Assembly: GCA_937874455.1 (NCBI GenBank)
Contig: CALNBE010000310.1
Span: 1-11,788 of the forward strand
Origin: an uncultured Opitutia bacterium
Lineage (GTDB): Bacteria > Verrucomicrobiota > Verrucomicrobiia > Opitutales > UBA953
Length of the DNA: 11,788 nt
Reading direction: 5' to 3'
The stretch's first letter is position 1. Each line of letters opens with the position of its first letter. This document shows, one piece after another, positions 1 through 6,268 of this stretch. The notes below the pieces were generated by a model. The model ran no database searches. It had not been told where the DNA came from and saw only the letters and a list, made by a program, of their open reading frames with translations. The position numbers and the translations under genes are program-made.

Positions 1-2
1 CG

Positions 3-197
3 CCGTGTTTTCGGATCACGCAAAGGGCGCTGGGCGTGCCGCCGGTGGGCTGCGCGGCGTATCCGGAGGGTTTGTTGGAAAAGCATCCGCAAGTGCTGGC
101 GGAGCCGGGATTGCTGCGGCGCGTGGCGGAGCCGGACGCGGTGAACATGCCCGGAGTTTTTGCCAAGTGGGAATCGGGGCGGCACCGCAGTGCGTGA
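3..197 (+). CDS. 3' end of an unidentified protein gene (5' part outside window)
   Basis: One frame is open from the window edge to a TGA at 195-197 and gives 64 residues with protein-like composition, including GVPPVGCAAYPEGLLEKHP and ending WESGRHRSA. I do not recognise the family. The frame is favoured over the other two because it shows the G-ended codon third positions seen in alr next door, and because it keeps an amphipathic Leu/Val/Pro pattern, whereas the alternative frame is a Gly/Ala-rich shadow. It points the same way as alr, 95 nt upstream of its start, so the two could be co-transcribed. No start codon is visible, so length and function cannot be judged. Confidence 0.55.
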   Translation, partial: PCFRITQRALGVPPVGCAAYPEGLLEKHPQVLAEPGLLRRVAEPDAVNMPGVFAKWESGRHRSA

Positions 198-235
198 GGC
201 GGGCAAAGGAAATTGACCACGGAGGAAATCTTTTT

Positions 236-255
236 GGAGGGCAAATTTGCTTTCC
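236..255. promoter_or_regulatory. Near-palindrome upstream of alr (possible operator)
   Basis: A perfect 10-bp palindrome, GCAAATTTGC at 241-250, is flanked by further pairing bases, giving a 20-bp imperfect palindrome GGAGGGCAAATTTGCTTTCC. Only the two pairs next to the core mismatch. It sits about 38 nt before the alr start codon in the 95-nt gap after the preceding gene. A TTGACC at 213-218 could be a -35 box but no good -10 follows. A regulator site is possible; chance is not excluded. Confidence 0.25.
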
Positions 256-292
256 GGCTTCCGGTTGGCAGGGAAGGTGATTTGCTGGGCGG

Positions 293-1441
293 ATGCCTTT
301 TGAAACAACATTTCCCCGGCGGGCCTGGGTGGAGATCGACCTGGCGGCGTTGGAGCGGAATCTCGGAAAAATCAAGGCGGCGCTGCCGGGCCATGTGCGT
401 TATGTGGCGGTGGTGAAGGCCGACGCCTACGGACACGGCATGGGGCAGACGGTGGCGCGTTTTTTGCAGTGCGGCGTGGATTGCTTTGCGGTGGCGAATG
501 TGCGGGAGGGCGCGGATGTGCGGGAGCTGGGCAGCGGCGCGGACATTCTGGTGCTCGGGGCGACGCTGCCGGAGGAAATGCCGTGGCTGGTGGAGTATGA
601 TTTGACCGCTGCGTTGTCGTCGGAGGCGGAGGCGGAGGCGCTGGAGGAATTGGGCAGGAAAACCGGCCGGCGGCTGCCGGTGCACATCAAGGTGGACACG
701 GGCATGGGGCGAATGGGCGTGTGGCACGCGGCGGCGGGGGAATTGGTGGCGCGGGTGCTGGCGAGCGAGTGGTTGCAGCTCCGGGGGATTTTCACGCATT
801 TTTCCAGCGCGGACAGCGACGCGGAGTTTACTGCGGAGCAAAGGCGGTTGTTCCTTGGCGTGGTGGAATTGATTCCTTCGCGAGCGCGGGAGGATTTGTT
901 GATTCATGCGGACAACAGCGCGGGGCTGGAGACCTTTGCTGCGGACGGCGGTTTCAACGCGGTGCGGGTCGGCCTGTTGCAATACGGTCTGCCGCCGCGG
1001 GCGGGTTCGTTGCTGGAGCGGCTGCATCCGGAGCCGGTGCTGAGTTTTTACAGCCGGATCGGGCTGGTGAAAAATCTGCCCGCGGGCACGAGCATCAGCT
1101 ACAATCGCACCTGCCGGCTGGAGCGGGACGCGCGGGTGGCGGTGGTGACGGCTGGATATGGCGACGGTGTGCCGATTTCGCTGAGCAATCGCGGGCAGGT
1201 GCTGGTGCGGGGGAAACGCTGCCCGATTTTGGGCCGGGTGACGATGGACCAGACGGTGATCGACGTGACGGCGGTGCCGGAGGTGGCACCGGGGGATGTG
1301 GTGACGTGGATCGGAAGCCGGGACGGCGCGACTATCGCGGTGGGGGAATTTTGCGCGTGGTCGGGAAATATCCCGTGGGAAGTCTTTTGCTCGATTACGA
1401 AGCGCGTGGACCGGGTTTACCGGACGTTGCGGATTCAGTGA
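293..1441 (+). CDS. alr: Alanine racemase
   Basis: This cytoplasmic, PLP-dependent enzyme interconverts L- and D-alanine and supplies D-alanine for peptidoglycan. The 382-residue product matches the family's usual length. The PLP lysine is K42 in VVKADAYGHG. KVDTGMGRMG (133-142) is the conserved barrel motif and HADNSAG is at 206-212. R225 in AVRVGLLQYG is the pyridine-nitrogen arginine, and Y270 in SISYNRT is the expected second catalytic base. AGYGDGVP (287-294), TMDQ (317-320) and the C-terminal EVFCSITKRVDRVYR also fit the family. The ATG at 293 is the only usable start, since an in-frame TGA lies at 278-280. No strong Shine-Dalgarno sequence precedes it. The gene overlaps the 3' end of the convergent waaA by 7 nt. 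Codons end heavily in G. Chemistry and family are clear; whether it is biosynthetic or catabolic is not shown. Confidence 0.97.
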   Translation: MPFETTFPRRAWVEIDLAALERNLGKIKAALPGHVRYVAVVKADAYGHGMGQTVARFLQCGVDCFAVANVREGADVRELGSGADILVLGATLPEEMPWLVEYDLTAALSSEAEAEALEELGRKTGRRLPVHIKVDTGMGRMGVWHAAAGELVARVLASEWLQLRGIFTHFSSADSDAEFTAEQRRLFLGVVELIPSRAREDLLIHADNSAGLETFAADGGFNAVRVGLLQYGLPPRAGSLLERLHPEPVLSFYSRIGLVKNLPAGTSISYNRTCRLERDARVAVVTAGYGDGVPISLSNRGQVLVRGKRCPILGRVTMDQTVIDVTAVPEVAPGDVVTWIGSRDGATIAVGEFCAWSGNIPWEVFCSITKRVDRVYRTLRIQ

Positions 1442-2736
1442 ACGGCGGTTTTTAGCAGGGCCAGGGTGCGCCCGGTGGCTCCGCGGTTGCGCGTGTGCCA
1501 GGCCAGGGCGTTGCCGCCCTGAAGGAGCCGGGATTGGGGATCGGCAAGGAGGCGGAGCAAAATTTCCTTTGCCTGTTCGGGTGAGGCGACCCGGACTGCC
1601 GCGGCGGCGTTTTCCAGTCCTTGGCAGATGGCGCGGAAATTGGACATGCGCGGTCCGTAGATGATCGGCACGCCCAGCGCGGCGCACTCGACGGGAGTTT
1701 GCCCGCCCTCGTGCGGCGGAAGACTTTTGCCGATGAATGCCAGATCGGCCACGGTGGTCAGATCGCGCAATTCGCCGGTGGTGTCGGCCAGGCAGATGTC
1801 GGCGGAAAAGGGCGCGGAGGAATGTTGGGAGCGGAGGAACCATTGCCACGGTGAGGCGGCGAGCAGGGTGCTGATTTCGTGGCGGCGTTCGGCATGGCGT
1901 GGCACGAGGAGCAGGCGGAGAGGAATGGCTTGCTGGCGGGCGGCTTGCAGGACGTTCAGCAGCAGTTTTTCCTCTCCCGGCCAGGTGGAGGAGCCGAGGA
2001 GCACCAGCGGGATTTTCCCTGCGACGGGATCCGCCAGGCCGAGTTTTTCCAGTAGCACTTGCCGTTGCGCGGCGGAGGGCATGTCGCCGCCACCGACATC
2101 GAATTTCAGGTTGCCAGTGACGGTGATTTTTTCCTCCGGGACCCCCAGCCTGGCGAAGCGTTGCGCGTCCTCGGCGGACGAGGCGCCAATGGCCCGCAAT
2201 GTGCCGAGGAGCGGGCGCGCCAATGCCTGCAGTTTTTGGTAACGGCGGAAAGAGCGGTCGGAGAGACGGGCGTTGATGAGGAAGGCCGGGATGTTTTTCC
2301 GGAGGGCACGGTGCAAGTGTTCGGGCCAGAGTTCGCCCTCCATGAGCACGATCATGTCGGGCTGGATGCGCTGCCAGGCCAGCCAGTTGCACGGCCAAAA
2401 ATCGAGGGGGAAAATGCCGGTGGCGAGGGTGAGCGGGGCGAGCTTTTCCCGGGCGATGGCGTAGCCCGTGCTGGTGGTGGTGGTGAGGACGATTTCCAGG
2501 CCGGGATCGGTGTGCAGTTCTTGCAGCAAGGGCGCGATGGCATTGATTTCGCCGACGGAAACCGCTTGAAGCCAGAGGCGACGCACTCCCGGTTTTTTTG
2601 GCGGTAGCGGACTGAAAAACCCGAATCGGTGCTGGAAATCGCGGCTATAGCCGCCGCGTTTCAACATTCGGAGCAAATAATAGGGTAGCATGATGCCCAA
2701 TGCTGGGAGGAAGAGCAGCCGATAAAGCCAAATCAT
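1435..2736 (-). CDS. waaA: 3-deoxy-D-manno-octulosonic acid (KDO) transferase
   Basis: WaaA (KdtA, GT30 family) transfers KDO from CMP-KDO onto lipid A precursor at the inner face of the cytoplasmic membrane, an essential step of LPS core synthesis. The 433-residue product starts with a hydrophobic anchor (about residues 3-23). The N-terminal Rossmann-like domain carries VSVGE with the catalytic E63, and MEGELWPE at 132-139. The C-terminal domain holds TGNLKFD (207-213), GSSTWPGEE (248-256), DTTGEL (318-323), EGGQTPVE (343-350) and MSNF (364-367), which match the family's CMP-sugar-binding motifs. The family's usual GGHNPLE appears here as GGQTPVE. The start is preceded by TTCCTCCGC rather than a Shine-Dalgarno sequence. 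The gene is transcribed away from the AT-rich gap and converges on alr. It cannot be said from sequence how many KDO residues it adds. Confidence 0.95.
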   Translation of the reverse strand: MIWLYRLLFLPALGIMLPYYLLRMLKRGGYSRDFQHRFGFFSPLPPKKPGVRRLWLQAVSVGEINAIAPLLQELHTDPGLEIVLTTTTSTGYAIAREKLAPLTLATGIFPLDFWPCNWLAWQRIQPDMIVLMEGELWPEHLHRALRKNIPAFLINARLSDRSFRRYQKLQALARPLLGTLRAIGASSAEDAQRFARLGVPEEKITVTGNLKFDVGGGDMPSAAQRQVLLEKLGLADPVAGKIPLVLLGSSTWPGEEKLLLNVLQAARQQAIPLRLLLVPRHAERRHEISTLLAASPWQWFLRSQHSSAPFSADICLADTTGELRDLTTVADLAFIGKSLPPHEGGQTPVECAALGVPIIYGPRMSNFRAICQGLENAAAAVRVASPEQAKEILLRLLADPQSRLLQGGNALAWHTRNRGATGRTLALLKTAVH

Positions 2737-2832
2737 GCGGAGGAATTATGCGTTCGGGGGCGCGGAGGAAAGGGAAAATGCGGGAAATCCGATTGAAACA
2801 GAAGTGGCTAAAAAGTGCGGTGATGAGGAATT

Positions 2833-2861
2833 TTGATAAGAATACTGCCAAAAATAATTAT
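2833..2861 (+). promoter_or_regulatory. Possible sigma-70-type promoter, rightward
   Basis: TTGATA (2833-2838) matches the -35 consensus in five of six positions and is followed, after 17 nt, by AATTAT (2856-2861), which matches the -10 consensus in four. In DNA this AT-rich such matches arise easily by chance, so confidence is low. If used, it would drive transcription into the 2870-3170 region and the terminator-like hairpin. Confidence 0.2.
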
Positions 2862-2878
2862 GATTTTTTGAAAAATCA
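2861..2878. repeat. Perfect 8-bp-arm palindrome
   Basis: TGATTTTT and AAAAATCA flank a 2-nt centre (TG), giving an 18-bp inverted repeat with perfect arms. The spacer is too short for an RNA loop without opening inner pairs, so a dimeric DNA-binding protein site is more likely than a hairpin. It overlaps the -10 of one promoter-like pattern and lies 125 nt upstream of the waaA start. A/T-only inner arms in AT-rich DNA make chance a real alternative. Confidence 0.35.
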
Positions 2879-2907
2879 GGGAATTTTTTTAGATAAAGAT
2901 TTTATTT

Positions 2908-2938
2908 TTGACAGAAGTCTATTTTGGAAGAATTTAAA
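2908..2938 (+). promoter_or_regulatory. Possible promoter with consensus -35 box, rightward
   Basis: TTGACA at 2908-2913 is a perfect -35 hexamer. The best -10 downstream is TTTAAA (2933-2938), four of six positions, at a longer-than-ideal 19-nt spacing. A transcript from here would start near 2945 and end at the hairpin at 3133-3173, about 230 nt, or read on into yraN-zwf-opcA. Confidence 0.3.
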
Positions 2939-3076
2939 TGAAAAAGGGTTATGTATTAAATAGGAGAAAAGGTCTTATTCTGACTATTAGGTTTCCTTGT
3001 TGGTTTATATTTAATTAATTTTTTTATTTCAAAGAGGGAAAGAATATGCGGTAATCACCCCATCACTTTAACAGGA

Positions 3077-3103
3077 TTTGCTTGGTCGTATTGGCCAAGT
3101 AAA
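3077..3103 (+). other. Strong RNA hairpin, 11-bp stem with 5-nt loop
   Basis: TTTGCTTGGTC (3077-3087) pairs with GGCCAAGTAAA (3093-3103) around the loop GTATT, with two G-U pairs and no bulge. No T-run follows, so it is not a terminator itself. It lies 29 nt before the terminator-like hairpin and supports a structured transcript in this gap. Confidence 0.6.
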
Positions 3104-3132
3104 GGCAGTAACAGAATAGGTAAGGTAGGGTC

Positions 3133-3173
3133 GAAGCCGGTCTTCAAATAATGGAGACCGGCTTCATTTCTTT
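3133..3173 (+). terminator. Rho-independent terminator-like hairpin
   Basis: GAAGCCGGTCTTC (3133-3145) pairs with GGAGACCGGCTTC (3153-3165) around the 7-nt loop AAATAAT. The stem has 13 bp with a single U-G pair and 11 outer pairs perfect, and is followed by ATTTCTTT. The T-rich tail is on the right only, so it serves rightward transcription. It lies 56 nt before the chosen yraN start, with no rightward gene upstream, which fits attenuation or the end of a small RNA. Confidence 0.65.
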
Positions 3174-3221
3174 GGAGAAATGGCTTTGGTGGGGATATTT
3201 GCGGGGACGAGTGATTTTGGT

Positions 3222-3704
3222 ATGAGTGGGCGAATGCGGATTTTGTGCTGGTTGCGGCAGCGGTGGGAGCGGTGGCGGACGAATTGGGCCGCGGCGCTGG
3301 CGCGACGGCGATCGACCGGGTGGCAGGGCGAGGCGGAAGCGGCGCGTTATTTGCGGCGTCGTGGGTGGCGGATTGTGGCGCGAAACTGGCGGGCGGGGCG
3401 GGATGAACTGGATATTGTGGCGCGGGACGGGGAGAACTTGGTGTTTGTGGAGGTGAAGACGCGGCGGGTTCCGGAGAAAATGTTGGATGCGGCGGGTCTG
3501 GGCTTGCGTGCGGTGGATGCGCGGAAGCGGAAGGCGTTGCTAAGAGCCTGTCGGGCGTATTTGGCGGAGCTGCGTCACCGGCCGCGGCATTTTCGATTCG
3601 ATGTCATTGAAATAAAAATCCATAAAAACGGGACACGGGATTTGCAGCATCACCAAGGCGTGCCACTGTTCCCCAAATTTTTCCAATCGAAGACCCATGG
3701 CTGA
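3222..3704 (+). CDS. yraN: YraN-family (UPF0102) endonuclease-like protein
   Basis: This small family has a restriction-endonuclease-like fold (related to Holliday-junction resolvases); its cellular role is not settled. From the ATG at 3222 the product has 160 residues, longer than the usual 115-130 because of an Arg/Trp-rich N-terminal stretch. The core WQGEAEAARYLRRRGW (34-49) and the run DELDIVARDG (61-70), ENLVFVEVKTR (71-81) contain the expected acidic residue D64 and the E77-x-K79 pair of the nuclease motif. FRFDVIEI (124-131) is the conserved last strand. Alternative starts are ATG 3180 (174 aa, immediately after the hairpin) and ATG 3234 (156 aa); none has a good ribosome site, so the start is uncertain. 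The stop overlaps the zwf start by 8 nt (ATGGCTGA), indicating an operon and coupled translation. Confidence 0.87.
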   Translation: MSGRMRILCWLRQRWERWRTNWAAALARRRSTGWQGEAEAARYLRRRGWRIVARNWRAGRDELDIVARDGENLVFVEVKTRRVPEKMLDAAGLGLRAVDARKRKALLRACRAYLAELRHRPRHFRFDVIEIKIHKNGTRDLQHHQGVPLFPKFFQSKTHG

Positions 3705-5247
3705 CCACTCCGAACGACACCCATTTCTTTCCGGCCTGAGCAAGCATCGCGGCGCCCCGGCCACCTGTCTGGTGATTTTTGGCGCGTCAGGGGATTTGAC
3801 GGCGCGGAAGCTGCTGCCGGCGCTGTTCAATCTGGGTGCGGACAATTTGCTGCCGACGGAGTTCGCCCTGATCGGTTTTGGCCGCAAGGCGCTGCCGGAC
3901 GAGGCTTTTCGGGAAATGGCGCTCAAGGACATTGGTCGCTATTCGCGCCGCCCATTTCGTCCGGAAATCTGGCAGCGGGTCGGAGAAAACACTTTTTATC
4001 AGTCCGGCGGCTATGATGAACCTGCGGCTTTTGCGTCCTTGAAGGAAAAGATCGAGGCGGCGGAGAAAAAATTGGGGCGGGCGTTGCAGCCGGTTTTTTA
4101 CATTTCAACGCCGCCGAACGTGTTCGAACCGATCTTGGAAAATTTGGGGAAATGCGGTCTGGCGCAGCGCGGGCTGGGCACTGCGGCGGAGGCCAAGGTA
4201 ATCATTGAAAAACCCTTTGGCCGCGACCTAGCCAGCGCGCAGGAATTGAACCGCTGCATCACCCGTAATTTCTTGGAGCGGCAGGTGTTTCGCATCGACC
4301 ATTACCTCGGGAAGGAGACGGTGCAGGACTTGCTGGTGCTGCGTTTCGGCAACTCGATTTTTGAGCCGTTGTGGAATCGCAATTACGTGGACAATGTCCA
4401 GATCACCGTGGCGGAGGAACTGGGCGTCGGCACCCGCGGCGGTTATTATGACAACAGCGGGGCGACGCGGGACATGATCCAAAACCACACCATGCAACTG
4501 CTGGCGCTGACTGCGATGGAGCCGCCGGTGACGTTGGACGCGGAGGACATCCGCAACGAAAAAGTGAAGCTGCTCAAGGCCATCCAGCCTTTGCGCCTCG
4601 ACCCGGACCGGGGCGACGCCATCCGGGCGCAATACGTCGAAGGATTGGCGGACGGAGAAAAAGTGCCGGGGTATTTGCAGGAGGAGGGCATTGCGCCGAA
4701 TTCCACCACCGAGACTTTCAGCGCGTTTCGCCTGAACATCAACAACTGGCGTTGGGCGGGCGTGCCATTTTACCTGCGCTCGGGCAAGCGCATGGCCCGG
4801 CGGGTGAGCGAAATTGCCATCCAGTTTCGCCCGCCGGTGGGCGGTCTTTTCTCCAGCGACACCCGCTATGAATTGTCGCCGAACCGGCTGGTGATCCAGA
4901 TTCAGCCGGACGAGGGGGTGACCCTGACCACCAATTCGAAGGTGCCGGGGTTGGAGCCTCGCACTCAACCGGTGAAGATGAATTTCCGCTATGCGACCAC
5001 CTACGGATCGAATACGCCGGAGGCGTACGAGCGGCTGATTTTGGACTGCATGGTCGGGGATCGCACCCTGTTCATTCGCGGGGACGAGACGGAAAGCTCC
5101 TGGCGTTTGTTCACGCCGCTGTTGGATTTTTGGAAGGACAGCGGACGGCGCGGTTTGGAAACCTATGCAGCCGGCTCGTGGGGTCCGCTGGCGGCGGATC
5201 GTTTGCTGTGGAATCTTGGTCACGGCTGGCGCAATGTCGGTCGCTGA
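3697..5247 (+). CDS. zwf: Glucose-6-phosphate 1-dehydrogenase
   Basis: This cytoplasmic enzyme oxidises glucose 6-phosphate to 6-phosphogluconolactone with NADP (sometimes NAD), the first step of the oxidative pentose phosphate pathway. The 516 residues fit the family, which is usually about 490-510 long. The dinucleotide-binding motif GASGDLTARK is at 29-38. EKPFGRDL carries the conserved substrate-site lysine. RIDHYLGKE (199-207) is the signature with the catalytic H202, and GGYYDNSGATRDMIQNH is at about 248-264. The C-terminal beta domain includes FYLRSGKRM. The start overlaps the yraN stop. No Shine-Dalgarno sequence is seen, so coupling to yraN translation is likely. opcA follows after 31 nt. 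Codon third positions are more balanced between C and G than in neighbouring + genes, as might be expected for a well-expressed gene. Confidence 0.97.
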   Translation: MADHSERHPFLSGLSKHRGAPATCLVIFGASGDLTARKLLPALFNLGADNLLPTEFALIGFGRKALPDEAFREMALKDIGRYSRRPFRPEIWQRVGENTFYQSGGYDEPAAFASLKEKIEAAEKKLGRALQPVFYISTPPNVFEPILENLGKCGLAQRGLGTAAEAKVIIEKPFGRDLASAQELNRCITRNFLERQVFRIDHYLGKETVQDLLVLRFGNSIFEPLWNRNYVDNVQITVAEELGVGTRGGYYDNSGATRDMIQNHTMQLLALTAMEPPVTLDAEDIRNEKVKLLKAIQPLRLDPDRGDAIRAQYVEGLADGEKVPGYLQEEGIAPNSTTETFSAFRLNINNWRWAGVPFYLRSGKRMARRVSEIAIQFRPPVGGLFSSDTRYELSPNRLVIQIQPDEGVTLTTNSKVPGLEPRTQPVKMNFRYATTYGSNTPEAYERLILDCMVGDRTLFIRGDETESSWRLFTPLLDFWKDSGRRGLETYAAGSWGPLAADRLLWNLGHGWRNVGR

Positions 5248-5278
5248 GCTTTCCGCGAATACCAACGCACAGAGCAAA

Positions 5279-6268
5279 ATGGACTCCTCCCTTTTTTCCT
5301 CCCTGCCCGGAACCTCGTTGCGCGTCGCTGAAGTTATGCCGGCGCTGGCGCGGGAGTGGGGAACGGAGCAGGCGCAGCCGGAGATGGCGGTGCGGGCCTC
5401 GCAGATGAATTTGATTCTGCATTTGGGAACGGCTGTGGGCGAGGATGATGCCCGCCGGCAATGGGAAGGGGCGATTGAACTGGCGCACCGTTATCCCTGC
5501 CGGATCATCATTCTGTGTCCGGACCAAGTTGTTGCGGCGAACGTACCGTTGCAGGGGAAATTGTACGTTGGCTGCTTTGTGGACGCGGAGAAAACGGAGC
5601 ACCATTGCTGCGAGGTGCTGTCGCTGGGGTACCCCTTGCACGGCTATTCCTCTGCGTTGCTGGAGAACCAACTGTCGGTGTGGAAGGAAAGTGACCTGCC
5701 GACTTATCACTGGTTTCACGGCATGACGGCGGAGGAAATTGGCCGAAGTTGGCTGCCGCTGGTGCGTAATTGTCGGCGGGTGCTGTTTGATTCCTCGGTG
5801 GACGAGGGCGAATTTGCGGCGATTCCCTGGCCGCAGCCGCAGGCGACACGGGATTTGGCGGAGGCGCGATTGCTGACAACCCGGCAGGCGTTGGGGCAGT
5901 TTTTGAGTGGTTATGCGCCAGCGCTGCTGGCAGGCGGATTGGAGTCGGTGACGGTGCGGCATTGTGCCCATCGGCGGGGGGAGGCCCGGCATTTGTTGCG
6001 CTGGATGCGGCAGTGTCTGGAGGCTTGCGCGGAAGAGGGGGGCGGGGCGTTGTCAGCCAAGTTCCGCGCGGAGGAAGTTGATGCTGAGGAATTTTGCCTG
6101 GCGGTGGAATGGCAGTATGCGAACGGGGCGTTTTTCCGCTGGCGGCATGCCCGGAAGGGAAATGCCGCGCAGGTGGAAACCAACCTTGGAGGGCCTGTTT
6201 GCGCGCACCCGATGCGGGTGCCGTTCCCGGATTTACCGCACGCCTTGGCCGAGGCGCTTTTCTTTTGA
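5279..6268 (+). CDS. opcA: Glucose-6-phosphate dehydrogenase assembly protein OpcA
   Basis: OpcA is known from cyanobacteria and actinobacteria as a partner needed for full assembly or activity of glucose-6-phosphate dehydrogenase, and is usually encoded next to zwf, as here. The 329-residue product shows the family pattern: SQMNLILH (41-48), HRYPCRIIILCPD (70-82), an EVLSL segment (112-116), DLPTYHWFHG (139-148), and a C-terminal domain with EARLLTTRQALGQF (195-208) and EARHLLRWM (235-243). It has many cysteines (79 Cys-free apart, notably C74, C80, C99, C110, C111, C165, C229), of interest because cyanobacterial OpcA is reported as redox controlled; conservation of those exact residues was not tested. 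ATG 5279 is chosen because the SSLPG...MPALAREW beginning fits the family; ATG 5234, overlapping zwf by 14 nt, is possible. The last 36 nt overlap the convergent lacI-family gene. Confidence 0.85.
   Translation: MDSSLFSSLPGTSLRVAEVMPALAREWGTEQAQPEMAVRASQMNLILHLGTAVGEDDARRQWEGAIELAHRYPCRIIILCPDQVVAANVPLQGKLYVGCFVDAEKTEHHCCEVLSLGYPLHGYSSALLENQLSVWKESDLPTYHWFHGMTAEEIGRSWLPLVRNCRRVLFDSSVDEGEFAAIPWPQPQATRDLAEARLLTTRQALGQFLSGYAPALLAGGLESVTVRHCAHRRGEARHLLRWMRQCLEACAEEGGGALSAKFRAEEVDAEEFCLAVEWQYANGAFFRWRHARKGNAAQVETNLGGPVCAHPMRVPFPDLPHALAEALFF

Larger units (their letters stand above)
2945..3173 (+). ncRNA. Candidate small RNA or attenuated leader of the yraN-zwf-opcA operon
   Basis: The call rests on an isolated intrinsic-terminator-like hairpin oriented for rightward transcripts, although no rightward gene ends there; the upstream gene, waaA, runs the other way. 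Something must be transcribed from the gap to use it. A consensus -35 box lies upstream and a second strong hairpin (3077-3103) precedes the terminator by 29 nt. I recognise no Rfam-type motif: it lacks signal-recognition-particle, tmRNA, RNase P and common riboswitch signatures. No alternative pairing that would open the terminator was seen, so an independent small RNA and a leader are both possible. Ends are estimates. Confidence 0.3.
2737..3221. other. AT-rich intergenic gap without a convincing protein gene
   Basis: This gap separates the divergent genes waaA (-) and yraN (+). Roughly 2815-3050 is far more AT-rich than anything else in the window, with long A and T runs. An open frame at 2700-2963 (+) runs antisense into waaA and encodes a Lys/Asn-rich tail that resembles translated intergenic DNA, so I do not call it a gene. 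The gap holds two promoter-like patterns, an 18-bp palindrome, a strong hairpin (3077-3103) and a terminator-like hairpin (3133-3173), each listed separately. It must also contain the waaA promoter, for which I see no clear match. Confidence 0.8.

Noticed and set aside
16..375. 119-codon open frame on - at the left edge
   Set aside because: It is Pro/Ala/Arg-rich and runs antisense to the upstream gene and the alr start.
2700..2963. 87-codon open frame on + spanning the waaA start and the AT-rich gap
   Set aside because: Its first part is antisense to waaA, its tail is Lys/Asn-rich low-complexity translation of AT-rich DNA, and no motif or consistent codon use supports it.
3030..3052. GAGGG followed by ATG CGG TAA, a two-codon minimal ORF in the leader
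   Set aside because: Minimal ORFs can regulate leaders, but this one is too short to distinguish from chance and its ribosome site is weak.
3105..3165. tRNA- or tmRNA-like T-loop near GGGTCGAAGCC
   Set aside because: The surrounding sequence does not form acceptor, D or anticodon arms and there is no CCA-compatible end; the bases belong to the terminator-like stem.
4228..5277. 349-codon open frame on - opposite zwf
   Set aside because: It is Arg/His/Gln-rich, lacks any motif, and zwf is unambiguous on the + strand.
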